From Pseudo-nitzschia pungens (taxonomy: Eukaryota > Bacillariophyta > Bacillariophyceae > Bacillariales > Bacillariaceae), in assembly GCA_037355855.1 (NCBI GenBank), contig CM074762.1, forward strand, positions 62,001-126,000: DNA of 64,000 bases, read 5' to 3'. Shown here piece by piece: positions 1-9,881 of this stretch. Every line of letters begins with the position of its first letter. Positions within the stretch are counted from its first letter, which is position 1. A model generated the notes under the pieces. The model had not been told where the DNA came from. It did not search any database and saw only the letters and a list, made by a program, of their open reading frames with translations. The position numbers and the translations under genes were made by a program.

Positions 1-236
1 TAGAATCCTTTTTGGGAAGCGCACGAATCATTGACATGGTTCGGTTTAAGGATTGCTTTTTCGTTGTTGTCTTTGTCTTTGTTGTTGTGGTTGTGGTTGT
101 GGTTGTTGTTGTCTTTGTTATTGCCTCGTCCTTCGTTCGAAATCATCGGTGTGCGATCCGATGCCCCAACCGGAGCATCAGCATTGATGGTGGGAGTTAG
201 TACAGTTACCATTAATCTTACCTCTGGAGGATCCAT
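1..236 (-). CDS. 5'-partial unknown Asn/His-rich protein, runs off left edge
   Basis: From an ATG at 236 (minus strand) the frame stays open for 78 codons to the window edge. The first part reads as ordinary protein and includes D-A-P-V-G-A-S-D-R. It is followed by an Asn/His/Asp/Lys-rich run (about residues 40-57) encoded by AAC/CAC repeats, then a less biased stretch. Such Asn-rich inserts recur in confident genes here, for example the 613-residue protein at 29.4 kb, which supports coding. A GTAAGA directly after codon 5 could be a 5' splice site, in which case most of this frame would be intronic. No family is recognised. The start is the first ATG I see in this frame. Moderate to low confidence. 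Confidence 0.35.
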   Translation of the reverse strand, partial: MDPPEVRLMVTVLTPTINADAPVGASDRTPMISNEGRGNNKDNNNHNHNHNNKDKDNNEKAILKPNHVNDSCASQKGF

Positions 237-960
237 TGCTGCGTGTTCCTCATTGCACACATGGGATTGTTGAGTGTTGAGTGATACTAGTAGTAGTGTA
301 GTACAAGAAGCAAGATGAACGGAAAGTTGACACTCGGTAAGGTTATTCTGCCGGTGCTTTGCTGTCGAACAATCGAACAATCGAACATTATTATTTCATT
401 CCTTACCGGTAATAACTTGTTGTTTTGTTGATTTTTGATGTTGTTTTGGAGGGAATTTGAAATTCTTCCGGCGTGCTTTTTACGAATTGGAGTAAGGTTA
501 CGAGTAAGACGAGGAAGTTAACCTTACTTCGTAAGATTACCGGTAACCTTACTTGTACCGTATTACTGACAGAAAGCGGGATTCATATTATCGCACTTGT
601 ACGTAACTCACTGTAAGATACGAATACCGTTCCGTACCATGTTCAATGTACACCTACCGTACCGGTAATTACACGTTGTAACTTACCCGTCCGTGACACG
701 AAAGATCATTTCTCACATTCAACATGCCGGTAATCTTACTCAATCAGTAAGATTACTGGTACGATATGAATAATAGAAGTAGTACGGTACGGTAGTAAAT
801 TGTGAACCTAAAAATACCTTTTACGGGAAACTTTAGAAATTAAATGAGGAAACATATGAAAATTTTGATTCGTGGAGCTTGTCAGGCATCAATGTTGAAG
901 CTTACACAAATAATATTCGATTCCCTTACGAATACGAAGTATTTTTTGATTAGGCACATA
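237..960. other. Intergenic region with TAAGGTTAC/TACCGGTA words
   Basis: No supportable gene. From about 480 the sequence is a patchwork of short words such as GTAAGGTTAC, CGAGTAAG and TACCGGTAA, the same vocabulary seen in most intergenic stretches of the window. It holds the 3' flank of the glycosyltransferase gene. Confidence 0.6.
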
Positions 961-3720
961 TCAATGATAGTCCGCTGCATTGAACGACTTTGTTCCCGTT
1001 GTCACCCAGTCAAAGGCCTTACTCCATCTGTTGTATTGTTGATCATTTATCTTGAAGGGATGGATTGCTGCGTGATGAGTGTTTGGTAGAAGGGCCTCCT
1101 CGCATTTGGAAACCATCTCCGGCGTCCCACGAACATGCTGATAATCCCAATTTGTACACAAATTGAGACTTTGAAAGTCCAGATCCGGAGAAGCCTCGAG
1201 CATTAGTTCAATAATCTTGGGAAACGCACATTCTAAAAATACATCGTTGGAAGCAAACACAGCGGCAAAGCTCTCATACAACTCTGCAGCAGAAGTTGGT
1301 ACGTATAACATATCGGCTTGCATAGAACTCGGCATAGTCAAAAATGGATCTCCGCCTTCCATGCTTTCGTCTCGTTCCACAAAAAAATCAGATCTCGAAT
1401 CCTTTACCACATTAGAAAATCCAGTCTCGCACATGGGTGTCCAATACCACAAACCGACATCATTTTTTAGATGTTTGATTACGCCGTTGCGGTGGACTCG
1501 AATAAACGGCGTATGTAATTTGCTGGGGACTTCGGGTGTCGTTCCCAACATAGTTGTTTTTCGGTTTACGCCATCAAAAATGTTCGTGACGTTCAACAGC
1601 ATATCGTCGTGAGTGTACAACACCCCATTAATCTTTGGATTTCCTTTGTACTTTGTGACTACGGAGAGGAGGTTGGACACGGGGGAATACAAGCCCTTAT
1701 CACCCTTATGGCGGACGTCATTGGCCTGGACATCGATTTCGTGTTTTCCGGTCAACTCCTCAACCAGACTGTCTGAGAAGTCACCACGAATGACAACCTT
1801 GTGGAAGCGCTGCCTCCATTTTTGGTACCAAACCAACACATCCTTCATGACATGTTCCATTCCAGCGTATTTTCCATAATTAAATTGACCCATTACAACC
1901 ACATCTCGGATGTAGCGCTCCTTTTTGCGAGTGACCTTTGGGAACTCGTACCCAATTTCAGCTAAAGCAGAGAGCCACAGCTGCAATGCTTGGACGTCTT
2001 TGATCCCTATAAAATCGTGCTCATACAAATCTATCCAGAGTTTCTCCATCCTGACTGGGATGCTCCACCAGTGGTTTTCTTCGTCTGGTTCCATGTCGGC
2101 GTCTTCCTCGTTATCATCATTAAACTCCCAGTCGTCCAAAAATTCTAGCAGCGCTTCTCCTTTGTGGTATAGATCTTCCTCGGCTCGCTCGTCGACAAGC
2201 ACAGACTGCTCGTTGTCCCGATGTCGGTAAATGTCGGGTGGCAATACCACGACCTTCAAGCCATCCTTCCGACTGGTGTCAATTTCACCAAAGATCCGCT
2301 GGGCAAAATAGGCCCTCCAAATGTCACTGACCCGCCCCTCGACACTAAGTGGCAAAAACAGCGCAAACATGGCTCTTTTCATATGCAGGGAGGCCTGCGC
2401 GTTATAAGGGACGTAAGTGTGCGAGGGAACCAGCAAAGATCCCTCCGTGGAAAGGTGAGATATCCCATTGTAGTAGTTTGATTCTGCTTCTTCTTTGATG
2501 GTGGTGGTTGTTGTAGCATGATGCTTGACGTGGCGACGAAAGAACATAGGTGTGGGCGTATTTTGTGTCCCCGTAGCGAGACGATGGACGGTGTCAATAT
2601 CAGGATGATGGTCAGCTACAAATTGCAGAACACCCACTTCTTGTTCAAGGGAAATGTCTTCAAGTTCCCCGCTCTCCATTGCAATTTTTCCGTGGGTGGC
2701 ACTGTTGTGAATCTGTGTGATGGGAAATCCTCTCGGCCACGAGGGACCTTCCACGGTGATACCCATAATGGCGTGGTGGTTGAAGGCCTTTGGTCCCGTG
2801 ACCACCATGGCGGCGTTTGTAAGCACCTCTGTGTCGTAGATGGGAGGGATGACCTGCTCCTCCCCGTGTTCGTCCCGTGTCAGGGGCAGAAGGTTGTAGT
2901 CATCTAAATCAAAGATTACTTTCGCACCGTGAGCAATTGCGTACAAGTATCCAACATTTTTGCGAGCCATGTGACCGAATGGCATCGCTTCCAAAAAGCA
3001 TCCAACAGCAGTGTTTTTGCTTTTGTTCTCCCTCGTGTTTTTGCCAGTACGTGTACCATTCGAAGTCACAATCTCTTTTTCCTTCTCAATCCATTCCCGT
3101 TGGGTTTTGACCGACAAAAAGATAACAACGTCTCCATCTGGATCCGGATCTCTCTTTGTGTCTGCATCTGCATCTGCATCTGCATCTGCATCTGGATCAT
3201 TGTCGGAATCCAAATGTTGCAATTGTCGGATGTATCTGTTCTTCAAGTGAAAATTTGATTGGGTGCCGTCGGTTTTTTTTTTCATAATTTCCAGTTGTTC
3301 CATGTAGTCCTCGGAAGTGTTTTCATTGGCCACAATCACTGTGCACCAACCTTTCGCATTGGTAGCTCTTCGTACAGCCTCGCTGGGTAAAACATCGGTG
3401 GCGACAACAGTCCATTTTGTGCAATGAACAAAGGGATCTGCTCGGAGGGATGATGATGATGATAATTTGTGTTCGTTTTGGTGCTTGTATTTTGTGGGAA
3501 GGAAGACCCGTTCTCCATCAAAGGTGCGAACCTTCTTCGCGTGAAACTGCTTTCCCCGTGATGAGGTATTGGTCTTGACTCTGGATTGATTTTGCACGTA
3601 TGATTGGTGTAATAGGATCTTTCGGCTTTGAAGCAATGATTGGATCGAAACAAGCGCAAGAAGTACAACTAACAAATAATTGCGTTTCCTTCTCACAAAA
3701 TGGCATGCAGATGTCAGCAT
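961..3720 (-). CDS. STELLO-like (DUF288) glycosyltransferase, type II membrane protein
   Basis: This is a single-exon gene of 919 residues. The frame opens upstream at a TTG, but the first ATG is at 3720, followed by a short basic stretch (RRKRN) and a signal anchor at about residues 13-30. The lumenal part has the family's opening KWTVVATD, then a kinase-independent glycosyltransferase-A-like block: an R-K-N-V-G-Y-L-Y-A-I-A-H-G-A-K segment followed by a D-L-D-D motif near residue 271. A conserved P-S-W-P-R-G-F-P and a V-P-Y-N-A-Q block follow. A second domain near the C-terminus has HDDMLLN. In plants STELLO proteins are Golgi-resident and act with cellulose synthase complexes; diatom homologues probably modify secreted or wall glycans, which is inference. 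An Asp/Ala run (about 168-178) encoded by GCATCT repeats sits in a lineage-specific insert between conserved blocks. Family call is confident, substrate unknown. Confidence 0.88.
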   Translation of the reverse strand: MLTSACHFVRRKRNYLLVVLLALVSIQSLLQSRKILLHQSYVQNQSRVKTNTSSRGKQFHAKKVRTFDGERVFLPTKYKHQNEHKLSSSSSLRADPFVHCTKWTVVATDVLPSEAVRRATNAKGWCTVIVANENTSEDYMEQLEIMKKKTDGTQSNFHLKNRYIRQLQHLDSDNDPDADADADADADTKRDPDPDGDVVIFLSVKTQREWIEKEKEIVTSNGTRTGKNTRENKSKNTAVGCFLEAMPFGHMARKNVGYLYAIAHGAKVIFDLDDYNLLPLTRDEHGEEQVIPPIYDTEVLTNAAMVVTGPKAFNHHAIMGITVEGPSWPRGFPITQIHNSATHGKIAMESGELEDISLEQEVGVLQFVADHHPDIDTVHRLATGTQNTPTPMFFRRHVKHHATTTTTIKEEAESNYYNGISHLSTEGSLLVPSHTYVPYNAQASLHMKRAMFALFLPLSVEGRVSDIWRAYFAQRIFGEIDTSRKDGLKVVVLPPDIYRHRDNEQSVLVDERAEEDLYHKGEALLEFLDDWEFNDDNEEDADMEPDEENHWWSIPVRMEKLWIDLYEHDFIGIKDVQALQLWLSALAEIGYEFPKVTRKKERYIRDVVVMGQFNYGKYAGMEHVMKDVLVWYQKWRQRFHKVVIRGDFSDSLVEELTGKHEIDVQANDVRHKGDKGLYSPVSNLLSVVTKYKGNPKINGVLYTHDDMLLNVTNIFDGVNRKTTMLGTTPEVPSKLHTPFIRVHRNGVIKHLKNDVGLWYWTPMCETGFSNVVKDSRSDFFVERDESMEGGDPFLTMPSSMQADMLYVPTSAAELYESFAAVFASNDVFLECAFPKIIELMLEASPDLDFQSLNLCTNWDYQHVRGTPEMVSKCEEALLPNTHHAAIHPFKINDQQYNRWSKAFDWVTTGTKSFNAADYH

Positions 3721-3877
3721 CTTGTTAAGCTTGTTGCTGTTGGAGTTTTCCAATCTCGTGGTGGTGGTGTCCCTCGATGTGCTCTATTGAGCTACCGGTT
3801 TTGTTCCCGAAACTAACATAATTGCTCTTTGCCTTACTACGAGTGTCCCTCCCCTCCACGACTTTAAAATGTCCTCT
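3721..3877. other. Upstream region of the STELLO-like gene
   Basis: Short 5' flank of the minus-strand glycosyltransferase gene. No TATA box or other clear promoter element is visible. Confidence 0.4.
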
Positions 3878-3973
3878 ACTACAAAATTCCTAACAGCTGT
3901 CCGTCGGTTCTACGTAAGGTTTACCTTTGTTATAATTTCTACGTGGACTTGAGGACAGGGAACTTTGTACTAT
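3878..3973. repeat. Degenerate copy of the 94-bp foldback element
   Basis: The left part (ACTACAAAATTCCTAACAG followed by CTGTCC) matches the left arm of the element at 5588. About 95 bp downstream, GGACAGGGAACTTTGTA is a decayed reverse complement of it. The matching size and arm placement suggest an old, partly eroded member of the same family. Confidence 0.45.
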
Positions 3974-4036
3974 GAGTTACCTAGGGTACATATACAGCTT
4001 TTGCGGAGACCACTTTTTTGAGACCACTAAGGTTTA

Positions 4037-4056
4037 CTTCCTCCGTTCCGAAATAC
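4037..4056 (+). repeat. Mariner/Stowaway-type terminal sequence, solitary
   Basis: CTTCCTCCGTTCCGAAATA directly follows a TA dinucleotide, as expected for Tc1/mariner target sites. It matches the sequence at 5688 and resembles the CTCCCTCCGT termini known for plant Stowaway and mariner elements. No partner terminus was found, so this is probably a solo end or degraded element. Confidence 0.5.
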
Positions 4057-4069
4057 GAAGTACCGTAGG

Positions 4070-4717
4070 AACGAGTACCTTACGAGTAACCTTACAAGTA
4101 CGAACCTGTGCATTGTGTGTGTGATGATGTCGATGCGGGACTTGAAGCGCCGGCCAGCTGAGCCTGAAAACCGAGAGAAATGAAAAATGCCGCTACCGGT
4201 AACCTTACTCGTAAGATTACGAGTGAGTAACTTCCTACTTGGACGGACCTGGTAATCTTACTAAGTACTAGTACGTAGTATAACTGAAGTAAAGTTATTG
4301 GATGGATATGCTAACTTACCGGTAAGGTTACTCGTGCTGTTCCAACTTACCTAACCGCGAGTTACGGTCATTCTGTCCAATATGTAGTAAGGTTACTACG
4401 TAACCTTACGGTACAACCGGCGACCCGGCCCTGAAGTAGTATTCCTCACTAGTACTACGGTACGGTACTAACTTCTTACTCTGAATTCTGGTCTACAGGT
4501 ACGTACTAGTACTAGTGCTGGACGCTAAAGCGCTACTAGTACTATACAGCGCTACTATACAGCGCTATACGATACAGGATAACAAAGTGTCACGGATACA
4601 GAGCTGAGATGAGATACTAAGCTGAGGAGATGAGCTGAATTGAGCTGAGCTCAGCTTCTACTAACGTCTGATGTTCCTACTACTAGTACTACTACCGTAT
4701 CACCTTTAAATGCTTGC
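4070..4717. other. Intergenic repeats: palindromic words plus part of a dispersed repeat
   Basis: Dense in TACCGGTAA, GTAAGGTTAC and TAGTACTAG words, with no gene. At about 4583-4660 a stretch rich in GAGCTGAG, after GTCACGGATACAGAG, resembles the end of the dispersed repeats at 19.4 kb and 47.5 kb and may be a third, partial copy. Confidence 0.5.
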
Positions 4718-4910
4718 TGTTTTGCTTGCTGCTGTTTTGCTTGGATGTACAGAAGGGTGCTAACTGTTTTGCTTGCTGTTTTGCTTGGATGTACAGCAGG
4801 GTGCTAACTGTTTTGCTCGCTGTTTTGCTTGGATGTACAGCAGGGTGCTAACTGTTTTGCTCGCTGTTTTGCTTGGATGTACAGCAGGGTGCTAACTGTT
4901 TTGCTTGCTT
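4718..4910 (+). repeat. 44-bp tandem repeat, about four copies
   Basis: The unit contains TGTTTTGCTYGCTGTTTTGC followed by TTGGATGTACAGCAGGGTGC and TAAC. Units are spaced 44 bp and nearly identical except the first, which has AGAAGG. Within each unit TGTTTTGCT is itself repeated. Confidence 0.85.
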
Positions 4911-5049
4911 TTGTGGTATTAATCATTCTTGCAATCATCTTGCATGCTGTTATTTACAGAGGAGTGCTTGTTGCTGTTGCTTGCTAGTACCAATCTACTA
5001 GTAGTGTTCTTTTAATTATTATCTAGAGTAGTCGTACCTTGGACTCGCT

Positions 5050-5550
5050 GTTCTTTTAATTAGGAGAAATCGCAGGGGACAGAAATCCCACACCGGCTTG
5101 GAATAATAGGAGATATCCTATGGGACAGAATTCACAGCAAACTGGCTTGGAAGAATCTAGTAGTACTAAGGGCGGGACAGAATTCACACCAGACCGGCTT
5201 GGAATCGTATGGGAGCGAGAGACGAAATCCCACACCATCAGCTTGGAATCGTATGGGAGAGAAATCCCACAGGCTTGGATCGTACTAGGATCGTAGGGGT
5301 TGAAAGCAACAAACCATAGGCTTGGAATCACACACCGGCTTGGATCGAATGAGTAGAAACTTACCTGGTGGTGGTAAGTTACAACAATGAACCTTACGAG
5401 TAAGGTTTTAGTAAGGTTTACCGTGCCAATCAAAATTTTAATTTTTTTGGAAATGAATGAGTCGAGTCTCGGAATCGCATCACTCGGAATCGCATCACTC
5501 GGAATCGAATCATCACTCGGAATCGAATCATCACTCGGAATCATCACATC
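5050..5550. repeat. Degenerate tandem repeats (GGCTTGGAATCG and AATCGCATCACTCGG units)
   Basis: From 5093 to 5345 GGCTTGGA recurs at irregular 30-60 bp spacing together with ATGGGAGAGAAATCCCAC variants. From 5463 to 5535 a 15-18 bp unit (CGGAATCGCATCACT or CGGAATCGAATCATCACT) repeats about five times. A minus-strand reading frame of 163 codons here simply translates this low-complexity DNA. Confidence 0.7.
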
Positions 5551-5587
5551 TCAAAATAAATAGAAGTAAGGTACCGTACGGTAATCT

Positions 5588-5681
5588 TACTACAGAATTC
5601 CTATCAGCTGTCCCTCGGTTTCAGTAGAAATTAGTAGTCTGGCACGTAGAACCGGGGGACAGCTGATAGGAATTTTGTAGT
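5588..5681. mobile_element. 94-bp foldback MITE
   Basis: Two arms of about 34 bp face each other. The left arm starts TACTACAGAATTCC and ends GTCCCTCGGTTT; the right arm is its near-perfect reverse complement. The loop is about 27 bp. Related arms occur at 3878 and, as one arm only, at 39575-39599. It has no coding capacity. The element ends 6 bp before the mariner-type terminus at 5688, so one may have inserted next to the other. Confidence 0.75.
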
Positions 5682-5687
5682 AAAATA

Positions 5688-5716
5688 CTTCCTCCGTTCC
5701 AAAATAACTGTTCGTT
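5688..5716 (+). repeat. Putative 5' terminal inverted repeat of the mariner element
   Basis: CTTCCTCCGTTCCAAAATA followed by ACTGTTCG sits directly after a TA dinucleotide. It has the plant Stowaway/mariner type of terminus, lies in the correct orientation upstream of the transposase at 7152, and recurs at 4037. A matching inverted copy downstream of 8816 was not found, so the element's 3' end is undefined. Confidence 0.5.
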
Positions 5717-7151
5717 TGGCACATACAAGCTTGTGTATCGATCAATTTTCAACCAATTCAATTCGTTCTTTTTGGGTTAAACTCTCCTCAACTACGTCCT
5801 TATGCCTGGTTAGACACTAGTTAGATCAGTGGTATTGGTCTACCTTTCGTTGGGACTTGAACAGGGACTGTCCCGCCCCGTCAAATGTGATTTTACCGGT
5901 TGAAAGGGTTCCACCTGGCATTTGAACCTCGGGGAAGGTTCTTTCGATAGCTGCGACACTGAATTTTTGTCTAGGTATAGGTAATAGAAACAAGAAGAGA
6001 GTTCTTGTACCTTCAGTTGTGTTCCAAAGAGACCCATTTTAGTGCCCGGGTGGCGTGTCCCATTGGCATTGTTTCGGTCTACAGGGGACCCAACGTACGC
6101 TAAAAATGGAGTTTTTGCTTCTTTTTTTTTCGATCGCGCATTCGATCGAGTTTTTTTTTGTGTGTGTTTTTACACGGTGAACAAACACATGCAAATTACC
6201 ATAGTAAAAACACGTGCTTTTTCTCTTTACAGTTCATGTGCACCTCTTTTCGATCGACTCCTCTATTCATTCTTGGTTGCTGTTGCACCTCTCCGTTGAT
6301 TGCTGTTTTTGTCCACCAACCACTCTCTCTCATCGTTGGCGACAAGAAGCACCAAGGCCCCTGAGTAGAAATTGTACTGGAACCGGACGCCAGCATGGTT
6401 CTTTTCACAATCGTCGAAAGGGAAAGGTAACTTACGAATTGACGATCGATCTTCAACTGACTCACTGTTTTCTTTCGTCCGGACCTTTCTCTGTTGGCAA
6501 CAATGGCAGGGAGGATACAAGAAGACAGGTAGATGGAGTACTGGGATGGCGTCTCCCGTAATACTCTACACAACAATCAACTGGGAAAGGCCACGACGAA
6601 AGAAGAAGCGCGATCGATCGATCGGCAACAACAAAGCGGCGCGTTTTGATCCACCTCCTTTCCATCGAGGCCAGGCCCTGCCTGTAGAATTTGGTATTGC
6701 TTTACACACCCCAAGCTTGGGAAAACATGGCGCGGACTAGCAGGCGCTAGCAGGCGCTAGCAGGCAAGGCAACAGCAGCAGCGGCAACAGTACTAGCAGC
6801 AACAGTAACAAGACAAACATTCGATCCAAAAAAAGCGGCGCGTTCGATCCACCTCCTTTCCATCGACGCCAGGCCCGACCTGTACAATTTGGTATTGCTT
6901 TACACACCCCAAGCTTGGGAAAACATGGCACGGACTAGCAGGCGCTTTGCTAGCCAACAGCACCGCACCAAAGCGAACAGCAAGCGATGCGCTAGCAGCA
7001 GCAACAACAACAACAATATCAGAACAAGCAACAATCAAACGCCGGAACAATCGAACGCTGGAACAATCGGCTGAACATCTGAATGTCGACAATCAACCAT
7101 TCTTTCTCATAATTTTACAGGTCTACTCCCCTCAAGAAGAGCTACAACAAG
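5717..7151 (+). other. Leader region of the mariner element
   Basis: No protein is supported between the putative TIR and the transposase ATG. The stretch from 6633 carries a direct duplication (separate entry). TTTTACAG at about 7110-7121 followed by exon-like sequence, and AAAGGTAACTT near 6424, could be splice sites of a 5' untranslated intron, which is unproven. Confidence 0.4.
6633..6947 (+). repeat. Direct duplication of about 115 bp (6633-6748 and 6832-6947)
   Basis: Both copies begin AAAGCGGCGCGTT and end ACTAGCAGGCGCT. They differ by a few substitutions and one indel and are spaced about 199 bp. Each contains CACACCCCAAGCTTGGG. The spacer is rich in AGCAGGC and CAACAG repeats. Confidence 0.85.
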
Positions 7152-8816
7152 ATGAACCTTGCTCCCGGTTTGGAAGCGCTGCTTGCAGCTGTCGAACAAG
7201 AAGAAGGAAGCTTTGACTTTACGAGCGACGAAGCAGATGTAGCGATTGGTGAAACACCAAGCGAAACCGAAGAAACACAAAGCGAAACTGACGCATCGAG
7301 CTCCGGTGGTACAACCTCAACCGGTGGTACAAGTGTTTGGGATGAGTTTATTGCCCAGCAACTCCCCACCCCTGCAACCCCTGTAACCACTGAAGAGATT
7401 GCAAAGACGAACCGGAACTTAACGAACAGCGAGAGGTTTAAGATGTTGCTCCTACTGGTTCCATACCACAACCCTAACCGACCGGGGAATCTGAAGAAAG
7501 GTGCAACCACTCGAGTTGGTGAGTTGTTTGGTGTCCATCCCATCACCTGCCGTAGAATTTGGAACAGATACAAGGACACTGTCACTGTAGACTGTCCTGG
7601 TGGAGATGTGTCCAACCGACGAACAAACTGTGGGAGGAAGCCTCGATCTGCAGCCGAGTTGGATGTCATTAAATCAATACCACACCACCAGAGGGGAGAC
7701 TTGAGAAGCCTAGCAGCAGCAAGTGGTATTCCAAAGACAACTCTTTGGCGGCTGCTAGGTAAAAACATACTGAAGAGGCATACTGGGACTACAAAGCCAC
7801 TACTGACGGAAGAGAACAAGCTTCAGAGGATCCAGTGGGCACTGTCGCATATCCGGGATAACGGGAGGTTCCAGGACATGTTTAATATAGTCCATGTAGA
7901 CAAAAAGTGGTTTTATATTCGTCGTTTGACTGTGGGAACATATATTTTGACGGACGAAGAACCTCCTCCAGAGCCAAAATGTAAGTCAAAACGATATCGG
8001 CTGAAAGTCATGTTTTTGTGTGCCGTTGCGCGTCCCAGATATGACACTAGACGTGGACGGTGGTTTGATGGGAAGCTCGGCTGTTGGCCGTATGTTTACA
8101 AGGAAGCTGCACAGCGGAGGTCAGCTAATCGTCCTCGAGGCACTATGGTTACCAAGACCAAAAACGTTGATAAGGCGGAGTACAAACGAATGATGGTGGA
8201 GAAGCTCCTTCCAGCAATCTACGAAAAATGGCCTAACCCAAACGAGGCGATCATTATTCAAGAAGACAATGCGAAGCCTCATCATGCTCACACTCGGGCT
8301 GCAGTACGAGAGAAAGCAGTACAAGATGGCTGGGATATTACCGTCAAGCCTCAACCGCCTAATAGTCCTGATTTTAATGTCCTCGACTTGGGATTTTTCG
8401 CTTCCATCCAAAACTTGCAGTACAAACAGCAAACACCCCGTGGTCTTGACGGGATTATCAGCTCTGTCCAGAAAGCTTTTGATGACTCACCTCGCAATAC
8501 GATGAATGATGTGTTCTTGTCCCTCCAGTGTGCTTTGCGGGATTCACTGTCTGTTGACGGAGACAACACTTACAAGCTCAGTCACATTGGTAAAGACAAA
8601 CTGCGTAGAGGAGGCTGTCTTCCTACCTCTATTACATGTGATCCTAGTCTCATTGCAAGAGGTCTTGCAGTGTTGGAGGAGGCTCGCAATCCTATTCGTT
8701 TTGTTCCTGCTACTAATAATGCTATTGATACTACTACTGGTATCTCTGAAAATGGTCTACCGCGGACTGAAAATCCTGTACGTTTAATTAATCTTAAAAA
8801 CGGTCTTAGTCCATGA
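7152..8816 (+). CDS. Plant-type mariner-like transposase (DD39D), intact
   Basis: 554 residues from ATG. The N-terminus is acidic and Ser/Thr-rich (to about 75). Two helix-turn-helix regions follow: about 114-140 (a T-T-R-V-G-E-L-F-G-V-H-P block) and about 185-206 (L-A-A-A-S-G-I-P-K-T-T-L-W-R-L-L). The catalytic core has VHVDKKWF with D250, IIQEDNAKPH with D372, and NSPDFNVLDLGFF with D412. There are exactly 39 residues between D372 and D412, the DD39D signature of plant mariner-like elements. The family cuts and pastes TA-flanked elements. No stop or frameshift is seen, so it may be active or recently active. The transposase is not host-derived by context, because it is preceded by repeats and a mariner-type terminus. 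Confidence 0.92.
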   Translation: MNLAPGLEALLAAVEQEEGSFDFTSDEADVAIGETPSETEETQSETDASSSGGTTSTGGTSVWDEFIAQQLPTPATPVTTEEIAKTNRNLTNSERFKMLLLLVPYHNPNRPGNLKKGATTRVGELFGVHPITCRRIWNRYKDTVTVDCPGGDVSNRRTNCGRKPRSAAELDVIKSIPHHQRGDLRSLAAASGIPKTTLWRLLGKNILKRHTGTTKPLLTEENKLQRIQWALSHIRDNGRFQDMFNIVHVDKKWFYIRRLTVGTYILTDEEPPPEPKCKSKRYRLKVMFLCAVARPRYDTRRGRWFDGKLGCWPYVYKEAAQRRSANRPRGTMVTKTKNVDKAEYKRMMVEKLLPAIYEKWPNPNEAIIIQEDNAKPHHAHTRAAVREKAVQDGWDITVKPQPPNSPDFNVLDLGFFASIQNLQYKQQTPRGLDGIISSVQKAFDDSPRNTMNDVFLSLQCALRDSLSVDGDNTYKLSHIGKDKLRRGGCLPTSITCDPSLIARGLAVLEEARNPIRFVPATNNAIDTTTGISENGLPRTENPVRLINLKNGLSP

Positions 8817-9881
8817 ATGATGATTCATTCATTCCATGCATTCTTTGTTGAACAAAAAAGAACAATCAATGTCGAAGAACACACAACGAAGACATCACAA
8901 ACCGAGAGCCAATAGTAGGTAAGGTTAAGGATTACTGTACACTTTCTTCGGTACCGTACGGTACTTACGAGTAAGATCTTACCCGGTATTTGTAATGGTA
9001 TTTTGAATACAGTAATTCCAATTACCGTATTTTATGGTACGTACGTAATACGTAGTAATGTTGAGAGTAAGGTTATGATACTTTTACATCTTTTTTTTTT
9101 TTTTTCCTTGGACCACGTAAGCCGAGATGAGAGTGGAAGGCGTCGCACGTTCACTTTCCATCCATCTCTCTTTGACTGTACGATAATTACTCGTAAGAGT
9201 AGTACCGGGTACGTTCGGTAACTTACCCGTATCTAATATCGCAGTTTTAGTTCACATCCTTGCTTCGTCAGAGAGGATAACACGTTTCCCGAGATTACAA
9301 GAACTCGTACCGTACTCGTAAGGTTTGATCGTTCCCATTCATCAGCGACCACATGCTCTTGCTGGGTCCTCCATTCTGTAAGATCTTACCTGCAATCCAT
9401 TCGGATTAAGATTACTGTATTTGTATTCGACACTAAGGTTACCTTTGCGTTGCTGTATCGTAATTACCAGTATCGTCGTATTGGTGGTGAGACACAAAAA
9501 AAGCTGTTTTCTTCTCTCTCCGTCATCGCTCAATTCCATAAGTAGGCAGTGGAAGTACAGTAACTTACGAGTAAGATTACGAGTACGAGTAGGGTTACCG
9601 CCAAAAGCCCAAGTACAAGCACAATTGCAAGATACTGCTACATCCAAAGACACCCCTCATCATCATCATCATCATTTGTCCCGCACTCTTTTTCTGTGCC
9701 GACAACCGGGCGCAGTCATCATCATCACCACCACAGAACGAGAACTTGTCTTTCTTTTTCTTTTTTTTTCTGACTAACTCGGTCCGAACGCTACGACTAC
9801 GAGAACTCTACAATTACGATACGGTACGATAATCGTAGAGCACATAATTATATCCATTTACCAGATAACACGGTTAGGATT
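8817..9881. other. Intergenic region; expected 3' end of mariner not found
   Basis: I looked for the reverse complement of CTTCCTCCGTTCC here and saw none. From 8920 on the sequence is TAAGGTTA/TACGAGTAAG word DNA with a T-run (9091-9106) and a CAT run (9658-9675). No gene is seen. Confidence 0.5.

Noticed and set aside
5056..5547. 163-codon minus-strand frame with I-P-S-D-D-S repeats
   Set aside because: It translates degenerate tandem DNA, with no ATG-supported gene structure.
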